This document shows, piece after piece, positions 1-9,297 of a stretch of DNA of 64,000 nt; within the stretch, counting starts at the first letter, position 1; each line of letters begins with the position of its first letter. The notes under the pieces are model-generated. The model had not been told where the DNA came from. It did not search any database and saw nothing but the letters and a program-made list of their open reading frames with translations. Source of the DNA: JADHLJ01 sp038146985 (GTDB lineage Bacteria > Pseudomonadota > Alphaproteobacteria > Thalassobaculales > Thalassobaculaceae); contig JAYQSQ010000001.1 in NCBI GenBank assembly GCA_038146985.1, forward strand, positions 438,253-502,252, read 5' to 3'. A program made the translations under genes and the position numbers.

Positions 1-188
1 CGCTGGCTCAACCCCAGCGGTTCCAGAAGTGCGATCAGATCGCCAAGCCAGGTTCCGCCGCCATGCGGCAGAACCGCGTCGCCGAAAACCGTCATGATCA
101 GGGATTTACCCCGTGGGGCGATCCGGCGGACAAGTGTCTCCGTCTCGCTTCGCCAGTCGATTCCAACGGCCTCGGCGTGAAGGGTCAC
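1..188 (-). CDS. paaX: PaaX, phenylacetate operon repressor (N-terminal part, cut by window edge)
   Basis: PaaX represses phenylacetate catabolic genes and is released by phenylacetyl-CoA. About 62 N-terminal residues are visible; the remainder lies beyond base 1. The segment GKSLIMTVFGDAVLPHGG followed by TWLGDLIALLEPLG closely follows the start of E. coli PaaX (a GTSLI..LYGD..RGGEIWLGSL pattern), which belongs to the winged-helix part. The start is a GTG at 186-188 that overlaps the TGA of paaI as GTGA, so paaI and paaX are translationally coupled in one operon. Its position beside paaA fits local control of the divergent paaABCDE genes. The identification rests on recalled family similarity. 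Confidence 0.85.
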   Translation of the reverse strand, partial: MTLHAEAVGIDWRSETETLVRRIAPRGKSLIMTVFGDAVLPHGGGTWLGDLIALLEPLGLSQ

Positions 189-637
189 GGGCCGTCCTTG
201 GCCGCGAACTGGGGCAGTGGGTGGCCTGGGATCGCGCGCACCAAGCCGCGGAACAGGGCGACGAGCGTCTCGTTCTGATCGTGTACCGTCACGTCGATGA
301 CGCCGGAACGGCCCCGCAGAGCGCTTTCCTCGGCCCGCGCCGTCAATCGGTCGCCGCGCTGTGCCGCGTTGAGATAGGTGATGGTGCTGGATTGCAGAAC
401 CATGTTCACGTTGCGGGAATTCGAGGCGATCGCGCAGGCCGAATCCGCCAGCGTGAAGATATATCCGCCATGACAGATGTTGTGGCCGTTGATCATGTCG
501 CCGGTGACCAGCATCGACAGCGTGACCTGTCCGGCGGCGACGGCGTCGACCGTCATTCCCAGGTGGACCGTCGCCTGATCGGTTTCGAGGATACGGTCGG
601 CAATCCGGCGTGCGAGATCGTCGGGAGCAAGGGTCAT
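185..637 (-). CDS. paaI: PaaI, hotdog-fold acyl-CoA thioesterase of phenylacetate catabolism
   Basis: A 150-residue hotdog thioesterase that hydrolyses (hydroxy)phenylacetyl-CoA, thought to free CoA when the pathway stalls. The hallmark segment NGHNICHGGYIFTLADSACA places N50, H56, G57 and the catalytic-type D65 where PaaI proteins have them. The ATG at 635-637 is preferred: 21 further residues could be read upstream to 700, but that extension would run across the regulatory palindrome and does not resemble a hotdog N-terminus. The gene is upstream of paaX, sharing a GTGA overlap, and divergent from paaA. Confidence 0.88.
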   Translation of the reverse strand: MTLAPDDLARRIADRILETDQATVHLGMTVDAVAAGQVTLSMLVTGDMINGHNICHGGYIFTLADSACAIASNSRNVNMVLQSSTITYLNAAQRGDRLTARAEESALRGRSGVIDVTVHDQNETLVALFRGLVRAIPGHPLPQFAAKDGP

Positions 638-674
638 CGGTGCGGGCCATTCGGAAGTTGTCGGCCCGCGCACT

Positions 675-723
675 TTATATGATACAAAATTATTGACCAA
701 ACGGATTTTTCTGTATCATATTC
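675..723. promoter_or_regulatory. Inverted-repeat operator in the paaI/paaA divergent promoter region
   Basis: ATATGATACA at 677-686 is mirrored exactly by TGTATCATAT at 712-721, with 25 bases between. Each arm matches 9 of the first 10 positions of the PaaX site consensus known from E. coli (WWTRTGATTC), with A in place of the penultimate T. A -35-like TTGACC lies at 693-698, between the arms, and the right arm would cover a -10 for paaA. The natural reading is a PaaX operator controlling both directions. The symmetry is observed; the binding protein is inferred. Confidence 0.65.
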
Positions 724-750
724 CGTTGAACTCTTGTGGAGTGCCGATCC

Positions 751-1719
<969 letters not shown>

Positions 1720-1738
1720 ACGGCAAAGGAGTGAAGAG

Positions 1739-2035
1739 ATGAGCGAGGCCGCTTCCGCCGATTGGCCGCTATGGGAGGTTTTCGTGCGGGCCCGCCAGGG
1801 TCTGTCGCACAAGCATGCGGGCTCGCTGCACGCGCCCGATGCGGAAATGGCAATCCAGAACGCCCGGGATGTCTATACCCGGCGGCGCGAGGGCGAGAGT
1901 CTCTGGGTGGTGCGCTCCACGGACATTATCGCTTCGGACCCGGACGACAAGGGCTCGCTGTTCGAGCCCGCCGAGTCCAAGATCTACCGCCACCCGACCT
2001 TCTACACGGTCCCGGATGAGGTAGAGTGTCTGTGA
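1739..2035 (+). CDS. paaB: PaaB, structural subunit of phenylacetyl-CoA epoxidase
   Basis: A 98-residue small subunit of the epoxidase complex, which bridges PaaA/PaaC assemblies. The sequence begins MSEAASADWPLWEVFVRARQ and contains HKHAGSLHAPDAEMAIQNAR and SLWVVRSTDI, typical PaaB segments. The start follows AAAGGAGTGAAGAG, a good ribosome binding site, 19 bases after the paaA stop. Its end is separated from paaC by about 180 bases holding a palindromic repeat, which is unusual for this operon. Confidence 0.94.
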   Translation: MSEAASADWPLWEVFVRARQGLSHKHAGSLHAPDAEMAIQNARDVYTRRREGESLWVVRSTDIIASDPDDKGSLFEPAESKIYRHPTFYTVPDEVECL

Positions 2036-2078
2036 TGGGGCGCTATCCGAAACACGGGATAACCGACGAAACTGTATC

Positions 2079-2195
2079 CGTCGCCCTGGCGCAAGGCTGG
2101 GCCCTCGTTCGATTGGACCGCGCGGCCGAATTCGGCTCTTGCGCGATCCGAACGGCTGGTTCCGGTCCATGGCCCTGCCTTTCGCCAGAGCGACG
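2079..2195. repeat. Type-1 intergenic palindromic element between paaB and paaC
   Basis: The left end CGTCGCCCTGGCGCAAGGC and the right end GCCTTTCGCCAGAGCGACG are near-perfect inverted copies flanking about 75 bases of unrelated sequence. The same end pair recurs at 15600-15729, 38979-39113, 48746-48883 and 60535-60642. This copy lies inside an operon, so the folded RNA could reduce or separate expression of paaC-E from paaAB. A REP- or MITE-like mobile origin is an inference. Confidence 0.85.
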
Positions 2196-2216
2196 GCTAA
2201 CGGTGGGGCCAAGGCG

Positions 2217-2978
2217 ATGAACGGTGACCTTGATCCGCTGACCGAATACCTGCTCCGGCTGGGCGATAACAGCCTGATCCTGGGACACCGGGTCTCTGAA
2301 TGGTGCGGGCATGGGCCGGTGCTGGAGGAGGATATCGCGCTCTCGAACATTGCGCTGGACCTGATCGGCCAGGCGACCCTGTGGCTCGGGCACGCCGGAA
2401 CGATCGAAGGAGCCGGGCGGAGTGCCGACGATCTAGCCTACAAGCGGGATGTGCTGGACTGGCGCAACTGTCTCCTGGTCGAACAGCCGAACGGCGATTT
2501 CGCCGTCACCATCGCGCGCCAGTTCCTGTTCGACTGTCACCACCACGCGCTGCTGGAGGCGTTGACCGGCTCGCTTGAGGCGGATGTGGCGGCGATCGCG
2601 GCCAAGGCTTTGAAAGAGGTCACCTATCACCGGCGCCATAGCGGTGAATGGCTGATCCGGCTCGGCGACGGGACCGAGGAGAGCCATCACCGGATGCAGA
2701 CGGCCGTGGACGCGCTGTGGGGGTACACGCACGAGCTTTTCGAGGCCGACGAGACCGACCGCGCGGTGGCCGAACGGGGGATCGGCGTCGATCCCGCCGG
2801 CCTCAAACCCGCCTGGGACGCGGCGGTCGCGCCAGTTCTAGGGGAAGCGGGATTACGCAGACCCGACGACGCCTGGTCGGTGAGGGGCGGGCGCCAGGGA
2901 GCGCATTCGGAGCATCTCGGCTACATCCTCGCCGAAATGCAGTTCCTGCCTCGGGCCTATCCCGATGCGCGCTGGTGA
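2217..2978 (+). CDS. paaC: PaaC, structural subunit of phenylacetyl-CoA epoxidase
   Basis: A 253-residue ferritin-like subunit that pairs with PaaA; members of this family have largely lost the metal site. Segments YLLRLGDNSLILGHRVSEWC, EEDIALSNIALDLIGQA and KEVTYHRRHSGEWLIRLGDG are characteristic. The ATG at 2217 starts at MNGDLDPLTEYLL, the usual family beginning; codons from 2139 to 2216 fall within the preceding repeat element and are not counted. The gene ends just before, or overlaps by 14 bases, the start of paaD. Confidence 0.94.
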   Translation: MNGDLDPLTEYLLRLGDNSLILGHRVSEWCGHGPVLEEDIALSNIALDLIGQATLWLGHAGTIEGAGRSADDLAYKRDVLDWRNCLLVEQPNGDFAVTIARQFLFDCHHHALLEALTGSLEADVAAIAAKALKEVTYHRRHSGEWLIRLGDGTEESHHRMQTAVDALWGYTHELFEADETDRAVAERGIGVDPAGLKPAWDAAVAPVLGEAGLRRPDDAWSVRGGRQGAHSEHLGYILAEMQFLPRAYPDARW

Positions 2979-2982
2979 GATC

Positions 2983-3522
2983 ATGACGCGCGGCGCCGGG
3001 CCAGCCGAGACGGTAGCGAACGATCCGGGTGCCTCAGCGGAACGTCTCGCGGCTTTGTGGAATTTGCTCGACGAGGTGTGCGACCCGGAGATACCGGGCC
3101 TGTCGATCCGGGATCTTGGCGTGCTGCGCGATGTGGCGGCGGACGGCGCCACGGTGACGGTCACCATTACACCGACCTACAGCGGTTGTCCGGCGATGAC
3201 CTTCATCGAAATGAACATTCGCGACGTTTTGCTGCGCGCCGGGGTGAAAGCCGTCGACGTGCGGACCGTTCTTGCTCCGGCCTGGACCACGGACTGGCTG
3301 ACCGATGCCGGCCGGGAAAAGCTGCGGGAACTCGGCATCGCGCCGCCGCAGGGGCGGGCGACCGGCAAGGCGGCGCTGTTTGGCGCGGATCCTGAAGTGC
3401 CGTGTCCTCGCTGTGGGTCGCACGACACCCGCCCGATCAGCGCTTTCGGCTCCACCGCCTGCAAGGCGCTGCATCACTGCGATAGCTGCCTCGAGCCATT
3501 CGACTATTTCAAGTGCATCTAG
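2983..3522 (+). CDS. paaD: PaaD, DUF59-type assembly factor for the phenylacetyl-CoA epoxidase
   Basis: A 179-residue protein of the MIP18/SufT (DUF59) class, needed for epoxidase activity and thought to act in metal or Fe-S maturation. The N-terminal half has EVCDPEIPGLSIRDLGVLRD and TPTYSGCPAM. The C-terminal half has CPRCGS, a CDSC pair and a final C near the end, forming a zinc-ribbon-like tail. The start is uncertain: ATG 2983 lies just after the paaC stop, while ATG 2965 in the same frame would overlap paaC by 14 bases and add six residues. Confidence 0.92.
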   Translation: MTRGAGPAETVANDPGASAERLAALWNLLDEVCDPEIPGLSIRDLGVLRDVAADGATVTVTITPTYSGCPAMTFIEMNIRDVLLRAGVKAVDVRTVLAPAWTTDWLTDAGREKLRELGIAPPQGRATGKAALFGADPEVPCPRCGSHDTRPISAFGSTACKALHHCDSCLEPFDYFKCI

Positions 3523-3538
3523 CCCGTTGGAGGTCCGC

Positions 3539-4639
3539 ATGGCGCGGTTCCATGAATTGACGCTTGCCGATGTGCGCCGCGAGACGGCGGATAGCGTGTC
3601 GCTGGCCTTCGATGTTCCGGAGCGCGACCGCGCCGCCTTCGCCTTCGTGCCGGGCCAATATCTGACCCTGCGGGCCGAGATCGACGGGCATGACGTGCGG
3701 CGGTCCTACTCGATCTGCAGCGGGGTCAACGACGGCGAGCTTCGCGTGGCGATCAAGCGGGTCGACGGCGGCGCCTTTTCGAGCTTCGCCAATGACGACC
3801 TGAAGCCCGGCGACAGGCTTGGCGTGATGCCGCCGGACGGCCGGTTCCTGGCGCCGCTGGACGCGAACCATGCGCGGTCCTATGTCGGGTTCGCGGCGGG
3901 CAGTGGGATCACGCCGGTGCTGGCCATCCTGAAAAGTGTTCTCGAGGTGGAGCCGCAAAGTTCGTTCACGCTGTTTCTCGGCAATCGGGACAGCGAGTCG
4001 ATCATGTTCCGGGACATGCTGGAGGATCTGAAAAACCGGTATCCGGGCCGCTTCAGCCTGACCCATGTCTTGAGCCGGGAAGCACGCGAAGCGTCACTGC
4101 TGAACGGCCGGATCGACGCGGAAAAATGCCGGACCATCCTGCGCGCGCTGATCAACCCCGGGGCCGTCGACGGGTTCTATCTTTGCGGTCCGGAGCAGAT
4201 GATCGCAGAGCTTCGCGAAACCTTGCAGAGCGCCGGGGTGCCGGCCGAGCGGATTCATTTCGAGCTGTTCACGCCGTCATCCGATGCCGCGGCTGCTGCC
4301 GCCGCTACCCGGCGCGCGCGGCAGGCACGGCTCGCCCAATCACCGGATGTGTCGGGTGATGCGAAGGTAACGGTCATTCTGGATGGTGCCAGCACTACGC
4401 TGAATGTGCCGCGCGATGGCGACTCGATCCTGGAGGCGGCGCTCCGGCACCGTCCGGATATGCCCTATGCCTGCAAAGGGGGGATGTGCTGTACCTGCCG
4501 GGCGCGGGTGGTCGAGGGCGAGGTGGAGATGGATATCAACTACACCCTCGCCCCCGACGAGTTGGCCCGTGGTTTCGTGCTGACCTGTCAGGCGCATCCG
4601 GTCACCGACAAGGTGGTTCTGGATTACGACGCGCGTTGA
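3539..4639 (+). CDS. paaE: PaaE, NAD(P)H-dependent reductase of phenylacetyl-CoA epoxidase
   Basis: A 366-residue flavin and iron-sulfur reductase that passes electrons from NADPH to PaaA. Domain order: FAD-binding barrel (about 1-105, with RRSYSIC), NAD(P)-binding domain (about 110-230, with GSGITPVLAILK), and a C-terminal plant-type 2Fe-2S ferredoxin with ligands C312, C317, C320 and C350. The ATG at 3539 follows TTGGAGG at a normal distance and gives the usual N-terminus. It is the last gene of the cluster here; no paaG, paaK or paaZ is in the window. Confidence 0.95.
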   Translation: MARFHELTLADVRRETADSVSLAFDVPERDRAAFAFVPGQYLTLRAEIDGHDVRRSYSICSGVNDGELRVAIKRVDGGAFSSFANDDLKPGDRLGVMPPDGRFLAPLDANHARSYVGFAAGSGITPVLAILKSVLEVEPQSSFTLFLGNRDSESIMFRDMLEDLKNRYPGRFSLTHVLSREAREASLLNGRIDAEKCRTILRALINPGAVDGFYLCGPEQMIAELRETLQSAGVPAERIHFELFTPSSDAAAAAAATRRARQARLAQSPDVSGDAKVTVILDGASTTLNVPRDGDSILEAALRHRPDMPYACKGGMCCTCRARVVEGEVEMDINYTLAPDELARGFVLTCQAHPVTDKVVLDYDAR

Positions 4640-4649
4640 CGATTGCGCC

Positions 4650-4901
4650 CTATCGGACAATCCATTTCGTTGCGTGCTCGGCGTCCTGGCGGGTGAGGCC
4701 GATATCGGCCAGCAGCCGGTCGTCAAGATTGGCCAGCGCATACCGGCGCCGAGCGCGATCCTGGGCGTCGATAACGGCAGTCACCAGAGACGCCGCGAAC
4801 GTCGACAACAGGTTGCCGAAGGACGTCGAGCTCCGATAGCGTGACGCGGTCCAGCGAGCCGGAATGGCGGGAGGCGCCGCGGTGAAGGGATAAAGGGTCA
4901 T
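4650..4901 (-). CDS. DUF1127 small basic protein
   Basis: An 83-residue protein ending in the DUF1127 motif: an arginine run (RARRRYALANL) followed by DDRLLADIGLTRQDAEH. Short proteins of this class are linked in alphaproteobacteria to RNA turnover and to phosphate and carbon metabolism, but the role of this one is unknown. AGGGGG before the start provides a ribosome binding site. It is divergent from the LysR gene at 5029, an arrangement often seen for DUF1127 genes beside GcvA-like regulators, which suggests that regulator may control it. Confidence 0.8.
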   Translation of the reverse strand: MTLYPFTAAPPAIPARWTASRYRSSTSFGNLLSTFAASLVTAVIDAQDRARRRYALANLDDRLLADIGLTRQDAEHATKWIVR

Positions 4902-5028
4902 GATGGCCCCCTGTAAAGTGAAAATTTAGGCAAGTCGTCTCTTGTTAAAAGTGAATTTGGCGCTTTATTTGGTGCTTTTCAAACGATAGTTTTTTATGAT
5001 ACGGATTAGAAAAATTTAAGAGTTAGCC
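4902..5028. promoter_or_regulatory. AT-rich divergent promoter region between the DUF1127 and LysR genes
   Basis: This 127-base gap is much richer in A and T than its surroundings and must hold the promoters for both divergent genes. TATGATACGG at 4995-5004 resembles one arm of the paa operator but has no mirrored partner. No individual promoter box is called with confidence. Confidence 0.5.
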
Positions 5029-5928
5029 ATGTCGCTTCCGCCGCTTAACGCGCTCCGAGCCTTCGAGGCCGCCGCCCGGCTATTGAGTTTCAGAAAGGCG
5101 GCGGAGGAATTGAACGTGACTCCCGCGGCGGTCAGTCAGCAGATCCGTCTGCTTGAGGACCGGCTGGAATGCCGCCTGTTCCACCGTCTGACGAGATCAA
5201 TTTCCCTGACCCAGGAAGGCGCCCGGTTGGCGCCCGCCGTCGCCGATGCCTTCGGCCGGATCGCGGTGGCGCTGGCCGAGCTGCGCCGGGTCTCCGCCGG
5301 CAGTCCGTTGACGGTGAGCGTCCTGCCGTCCTTCGCGGTGAAATGGCTGATCCCCAAGCTCTCGCGGTTCAGGGCCCTGCACCCGGAAATCGACGTCCGT
5401 ATCGCGGCCGAGGACCGGCGCGCCGATTTCGTCACGGACGACGTGGATATCGCTGTCCGCCTGGGCTCCGGGAACTATCCGGGCCTGCATGTCGAAGCGT
5501 TTCTGCAAGAGGATATCTTCCCGGTCTGCAGTCCCGCTCTGCTGCAGGACCGGCCGGCGCCGAAAACACCCGAGGATCTGCTGAAGTTTCCCTTGCTGCA
5601 TGATCGGCGTCCGGCGGCGGGCGAGGATTGGTGGTCGTGGCTCGCGGCCCTGGGCGTCAGCCAGCCGGTACCGGCGGGTGGCACCGCCTTCAGCCAGCAG
5701 GACATGGTTCTGCAAGCCGCGATCGACAGCCAGGGCGTGGCACTGAGCCGGACTCAACTGGTGATCGACGATCTCAAGGCCGGCCGGCTCGTGCAGCCTC
5801 TCAAGGAGACGGTACGCGCGAGCCAATCCTATTACCTGGTCTGCCTCGCCGAGTCGCTGGAGATGCCGAAGGTTGCGGCGTTCCGGGACTGGATGGTCGC
5901 CGAGGCGGCTGAAGCCAACGGGCCGTGA
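5029..5928 (+). CDS. LysR-family transcriptional regulator, GcvA-like
   Basis: A 299-residue regulator. The N-terminal winged helix-turn-helix (about 6-65) contains LNALRAFEAAARLLSFRKAA and TPAAVSQQIRLLEDRL, close to the GcvA group. It is followed by a periplasmic-binding-protein-like effector domain (about 90-295) with LPSFAVKWLIPKL and the PVCSPAL turn. GcvA itself controls glycine cleavage, but many relatives beside DUF1127 genes have other targets, so no specific role is assigned. Its stop abuts the stop of the convergent gene at 5929. Confidence 0.9.
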   Translation: MSLPPLNALRAFEAAARLLSFRKAAEELNVTPAAVSQQIRLLEDRLECRLFHRLTRSISLTQEGARLAPAVADAFGRIAVALAELRRVSAGSPLTVSVLPSFAVKWLIPKLSRFRALHPEIDVRIAAEDRRADFVTDDVDIAVRLGSGNYPGLHVEAFLQEDIFPVCSPALLQDRPAPKTPEDLLKFPLLHDRRPAAGEDWWSWLAALGVSQPVPAGGTAFSQQDMVLQAAIDSQGVALSRTQLVIDDLKAGRLVQPLKETVRASQSYYLVCLAESLEMPKVAAFRDWMVAEAAEANGP

Positions 5929-6900
5929 TCAGCCGCCAGGGATCCGGGTTCCCAGCCCCTGGGCATCGGCGAGGGCGGCGGCATGGGCGGCGATCGCCGC
6001 GTCCTGGACCCCTGTCCCGGTCAGGTCTACCACGGTGATCTGGTCGTCGTCGGCGCGGCCGGGATGCGATCCGCTGACGAGGTCGCCGATCTCGGGGATA
6101 CGGTCGCCCTCGTTGATCAGGCCGGCCCCGATGGCATGGGTCAACTCGCCGGCCCACCGGCACTGTTCGCGCGAATCCGCGACATAGATATCCGCCTCGG
6201 CGAGCACTTCCGGGGCAAGCTCGTTCTTGTTGCCGGCATCGGCGCCGGCGGCGGTGATATGCAGACCCGGATGCAGCCAGCTGTCGGGAAGGATGGGACT
6301 GCGCGCCGCTGTCGCGGTGACGACGATATCGGCGGCTTCGACGACCGCCTTTGCGGTGTCCGCCACCTCGACCTCGACCGCATGGGCGGATCCGATCTGC
6401 TCGCCGAGAGCCCGCGCCGCCGCCATGTCGGCGTCCCAAACAACGAATCGCGCGATCGGCCGGACCAGAAGCAGGGCTTCGGCATGGTGATAGGCGTGCG
6501 CGCCCGCGCCGAGGATGCCGGCGACCTTTGAACTGGCCCGCGACAATGCCTTGGCCGCGATCGCCCCGGCGGCCGCGCTCTGGATTTTCGTCAGATAGCC
6601 GTTGTCGAGAAGCATCGCCCGAAGCTGATTGGTATTGGCGTCATAGAGCAGCAGCGAACCGCCCTGGCCGCCGCCGGTCGGGCCGATCTTCACCGCATAG
6701 GTGGGCGTGCCATGCATGTAGGCGCTGCGGGCCTGGATCGCGCCGTCTCCGCCCGGCATCCAGAGCCGCTGGGCGGGAGCCGCCGTGGCGTTGCCGGTGA
6801 CCATGGCCTCAAACCCCTTGGCGATCGTATCCAGCAACGCGCCGTTCAGCACCACGCAGCGCCGCAGGTCGCTTTCCGTCAGAATTGTCAGTTCCGGCAT
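5929..6900 (-). CDS. Ornithine cyclodeaminase / mu-crystallin family protein
   Basis: A 323-residue NAD(P)-binding enzyme of a family that includes ornithine cyclodeaminase, alanine dehydrogenase and ketimine reductases. Visible features are YAVKIGPTGGGQGGSLLLYD in the substrate region and KVAGILGAGAHAYHHAEALL, the dinucleotide-binding loop. The ATG at 6900 (MPELTILTESDLR) is the usual family start; 26 further upstream codons are open but unlike the family. It lies downstream of the M20 peptidase and pxpA on the same strand, so a role in processing amino acids from peptides or oxoproline is plausible. The substrate is not determinable. Confidence 0.85.
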   Translation of the reverse strand: MPELTILTESDLRRCVVLNGALLDTIAKGFEAMVTGNATAAPAQRLWMPGGDGAIQARSAYMHGTPTYAVKIGPTGGGQGGSLLLYDANTNQLRAMLLDNGYLTKIQSAAAGAIAAKALSRASSKVAGILGAGAHAYHHAEALLLVRPIARFVVWDADMAAARALGEQIGSAHAVEVEVADTAKAVVEAADIVVTATAARSPILPDSWLHPGLHITAAGADAGNKNELAPEVLAEADIYVADSREQCRWAGELTHAIGAGLINEGDRIPEIGDLVSGSHPGRADDDQITVVDLTGTGVQDAAIAAHAAALADAQGLGTRIPGG

Positions 6901-7008
6901 CGCGGCCCGTCTCCCCTGGTCATCCACCGCCTGGGACGGAATCGGCGGAATCATCCCATTCCCCCCGCTGAATCGCAAGGTTTAAGGGATGGCGCCGCCC
7001 CATGCCGC

Positions 7009-8421
7009 TCAGGCAGGTATCCCGCCGTCTCCCAGATCCCAAAACAATCCCGCCATCACGCGCAGGCCTTCCTCGATGATGCTGTGCAGCGCGTGCTCGT
7101 CCGGCGCGTGCTGGGAGCAGGAGGCATAGCTGTGCGGCACCCAGAGCGTCGGCATGCCGAGGATGTCGCTGAAAACGTCATTCGGCAGCGAGCCGCCGAG
7201 ATTCGGCAGGATTGCCGGCTTCTTGCCGGTCGTGCGCTCAAGAGATTTCGCCGCCCATTGGACCCACGGGTGGTCCGGGTCGAGCCGCGTCGCCTGCATG
7301 ACGCCCCGGTCGGCTTGGGTAACCTCGACGGTTGGAAAGCCCTCGCGTTCGAAATGCCGCCGCAGCGCCGGGACGATGTCATCCACATCGGTGCCGACCA
7401 CGAAACGCAGCTGGCAGCGCGCACTGGCCTTTGGCGGGATCGCGTTGACCGGCTTGTCGGGCGTGCCCGCAGTGAAGGCAAGGATCTCGAAGCTGTTCCA
7501 GGCGAAAACCCGTTCCGCCGGGGTCAGGCTTTCCTCGCCCCAGTCCGGCTCGATGGCCGGGCCGTCCTCGCCGCCGTCCACCTCACAATCGGCCAGCGCC
7601 ATGCGGATCGAGTTGGTGAGAGAGGAGGGGCGCCATTCCGGCACCCGGATCTGGCCGCGCTTGTCCGCGACGGTGGCCAGCGCATTGGCCAAGACCAGTG
7701 CCGGGTTGGCGATTAGGCCGCCCCAGTTGCCGGAATGATGCGCGCCCTCGCGCAGATCCACGGTCACGTCGAAGGCCATGGCGCCGCGTGAGCCCATGAA
7801 CAGGGTCGGGCGTTCGGGTTGCAGGCGCGGGCCGTCGGAGGCAATCAGGACGTCGCAGGAAAGCCGGTCCCTCTGCGCCCGGGCGAAGTCGGCAAGGCCC
7901 GGAGAGCCCGATTCCTCGCCGGTCTCCAGCAGGATCTTGGAATTGAAACCGAGCTTTCCCCGCGTTTCGAGAACGGCGGCCAGCGCGGCGATGTTGATGC
8001 TGTGCTGGCCCTTGTTGTCCGCCGTGCCCCGGCCATAGATCTTGTCGCCCTCGATGGTGATCTCCCAGGGCGTCAGCCCCTCCCTCCACCGGTCCTCCTG
8101 GCCTCGTACGACATCGCCATGGCCATAGGTGAAGACGGAGGGGAGCGCCGGATCCTCGATCCGCTCGGCGATCATGATCGGACCGGCCTTGGACGAGGGG
8201 TTCTCGAAGACCTCGGTCACATAGCCGAGCGGCTCAAGCGTTTCCCGCATTTCCGCCATATAGGCGTCCATGTCGGGCTTGCGCTCCTCGTAGATCTGGC
8301 TCTCGGTTCGGATCGCCACCCGGCGGGCAAGGTCCTCAAGAAAGCGCCCGTCGGCAAGTGTGGCGCCGGCCCGCTCGACCGCCGCCTCGCGGTCCTCGGC
8401 GCCGCTTTCGGCCACACTCAT
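7009..8421 (-). CDS. M20-family metallopeptidase / dipeptidase-like
   Basis: A 470-residue zinc hydrolase. Metal and catalytic motifs are in order: FTYGHGDVV (His ligand), YGRGTADNKGQH (bridging Asp), LLETGEESGSPG (catalytic Glu and a Glu ligand), and a C-terminal HSYASCSQHAPDEH. An inserted dimerisation domain follows the second motif. Such enzymes cleave dipeptides or N-acylated amino acids. The start overlaps the stop of pxpA by four bases (ATGA), so the two are translated from one message, which links it to oxoproline or small-peptide use. Confidence 0.9.
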   Translation of the reverse strand: MSVAESGAEDREAAVERAGATLADGRFLEDLARRVAIRTESQIYEERKPDMDAYMAEMRETLEPLGYVTEVFENPSSKAGPIMIAERIEDPALPSVFTYGHGDVVRGQEDRWREGLTPWEITIEGDKIYGRGTADNKGQHSINIAALAAVLETRGKLGFNSKILLETGEESGSPGLADFARAQRDRLSCDVLIASDGPRLQPERPTLFMGSRGAMAFDVTVDLREGAHHSGNWGGLIANPALVLANALATVADKRGQIRVPEWRPSSLTNSIRMALADCEVDGGEDGPAIEPDWGEESLTPAERVFAWNSFEILAFTAGTPDKPVNAIPPKASARCQLRFVVGTDVDDIVPALRRHFEREGFPTVEVTQADRGVMQATRLDPDHPWVQWAAKSLERTTGKKPAILPNLGGSLPNDVFSDILGMPTLWVPHSYASCSQHAPDEHALHSIIEEGLRVMAGLFWDLGDGGIPA

Positions 8422-9203
8422 GCCGTGCCCGCCGCAAGGCCCATCGCCGGCAGGGTCACGATCTCGATCCCCTCGGCCTCCAGCATCCGGCGCACCGCCT
8501 TGGCGACGGCGGGGCCGGTGGGCTCGTCGCCATGGATGCAGACGGACTGGGCGTTGACCGGGATTTCCTTGCCGCTGGTTGCGACGATGATGCCGTCGAC
8601 CACCATGCGCCGCACCTGCTCCGCCGCCTCGGCGGGATCGCGGATCATGGCGTTGGAGAACTTGCGGCTGGTCATGTTGCCGTCATCGGCATAGGTGCGG
8701 TCGGCGTAGGCTTCCGAGCACATGGGCAGGCCGATCGCGGCGCCCGCGTTGTAGAGCGAGGAGCCGGAGACCGCGACCAGGATCAGGTTCGGGTCGACCC
8801 CATGCACCGCCTTGGCGATGGCACCGGCGATGTCGTCCCGCTCGCTCGCCATATTGTTGAGCGCGCCATGCGGTTTCACATGGGTGACCGTGGTGCCGCC
8901 GACGGCGGCCATGCCCTGCAATGCGCCGATCTGGTAGGCGACCATGGCTTCGATGTCCGGCATCGTCATGTCGATGCGTCGGCGCCCGAAGCCGGGCAGG
9001 TCCTGAAAGCCGGGATGGGCGCCGATGCTGACGCCGCGCGCGACGGCAGCCTCGATCACCCGGCGCATCACATTCGGATCGCCGGCGTGAAAGCCGCAGG
9101 CGACGTTGGCGGAGGTCACCAGGTCCAGCATCGCCGTGTCGTCGCCGATATCCCAGGCGCCGAAACCCTCGCCCATGTCCGCGTTCAGATTGACCTTTGT
9201 CAT
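8418..9203 (-). CDS. pxpA: PxpA, 5-oxoprolinase subunit A (LamB/YcsF family)
   Basis: A 261-residue LamB/YcsF protein; with PxpB and PxpC it converts 5-oxoproline to glutamate using ATP. The start MTKVNLNADMGEGFGAWDIG is diagnostic, as are ANVACGFHAGDPNVMRRVIE and GVSIGAHPGFQDLPGFGRR. Length is normal. It is the first gene of a minus-strand operon with the M20 peptidase and faces away from pxpBC across a 94-base gap, so the three subunits are made from divergent transcripts and not from one pxpBCA operon. Confidence 0.95.
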   Translation of the reverse strand: MTKVNLNADMGEGFGAWDIGDDTAMLDLVTSANVACGFHAGDPNVMRRVIEAAVARGVSIGAHPGFQDLPGFGRRRIDMTMPDIEAMVAYQIGALQGMAAVGGTTVTHVKPHGALNNMASERDDIAGAIAKAVHGVDPNLILVAVSGSSLYNAGAAIGLPMCSEAYADRTYADDGNMTSRKFSNAMIRDPAEAAEQVRRMVVDGIIVATSGKEIPVNAQSVCIHGDEPTGPAVAKAVRRMLEAEGIEIVTLPAMGLAAGTA

Positions 9204-9297
9204 TGTCCCGGTCTTACTTTCTCGTGTTTAAGGGAAGGGGCCGAACCTTGGTGCCGGCCCGTCTCCGAAGCCTAGCCCCAACCGAGCGGCGGCGTCC

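Noticed and set aside
4995..5004. A second PaaX-like half site (TATGATACGG) before the LysR gene
   Set aside because: No mirrored arm is nearby and the region is AT-rich, so a single 8-base match is weak evidence.
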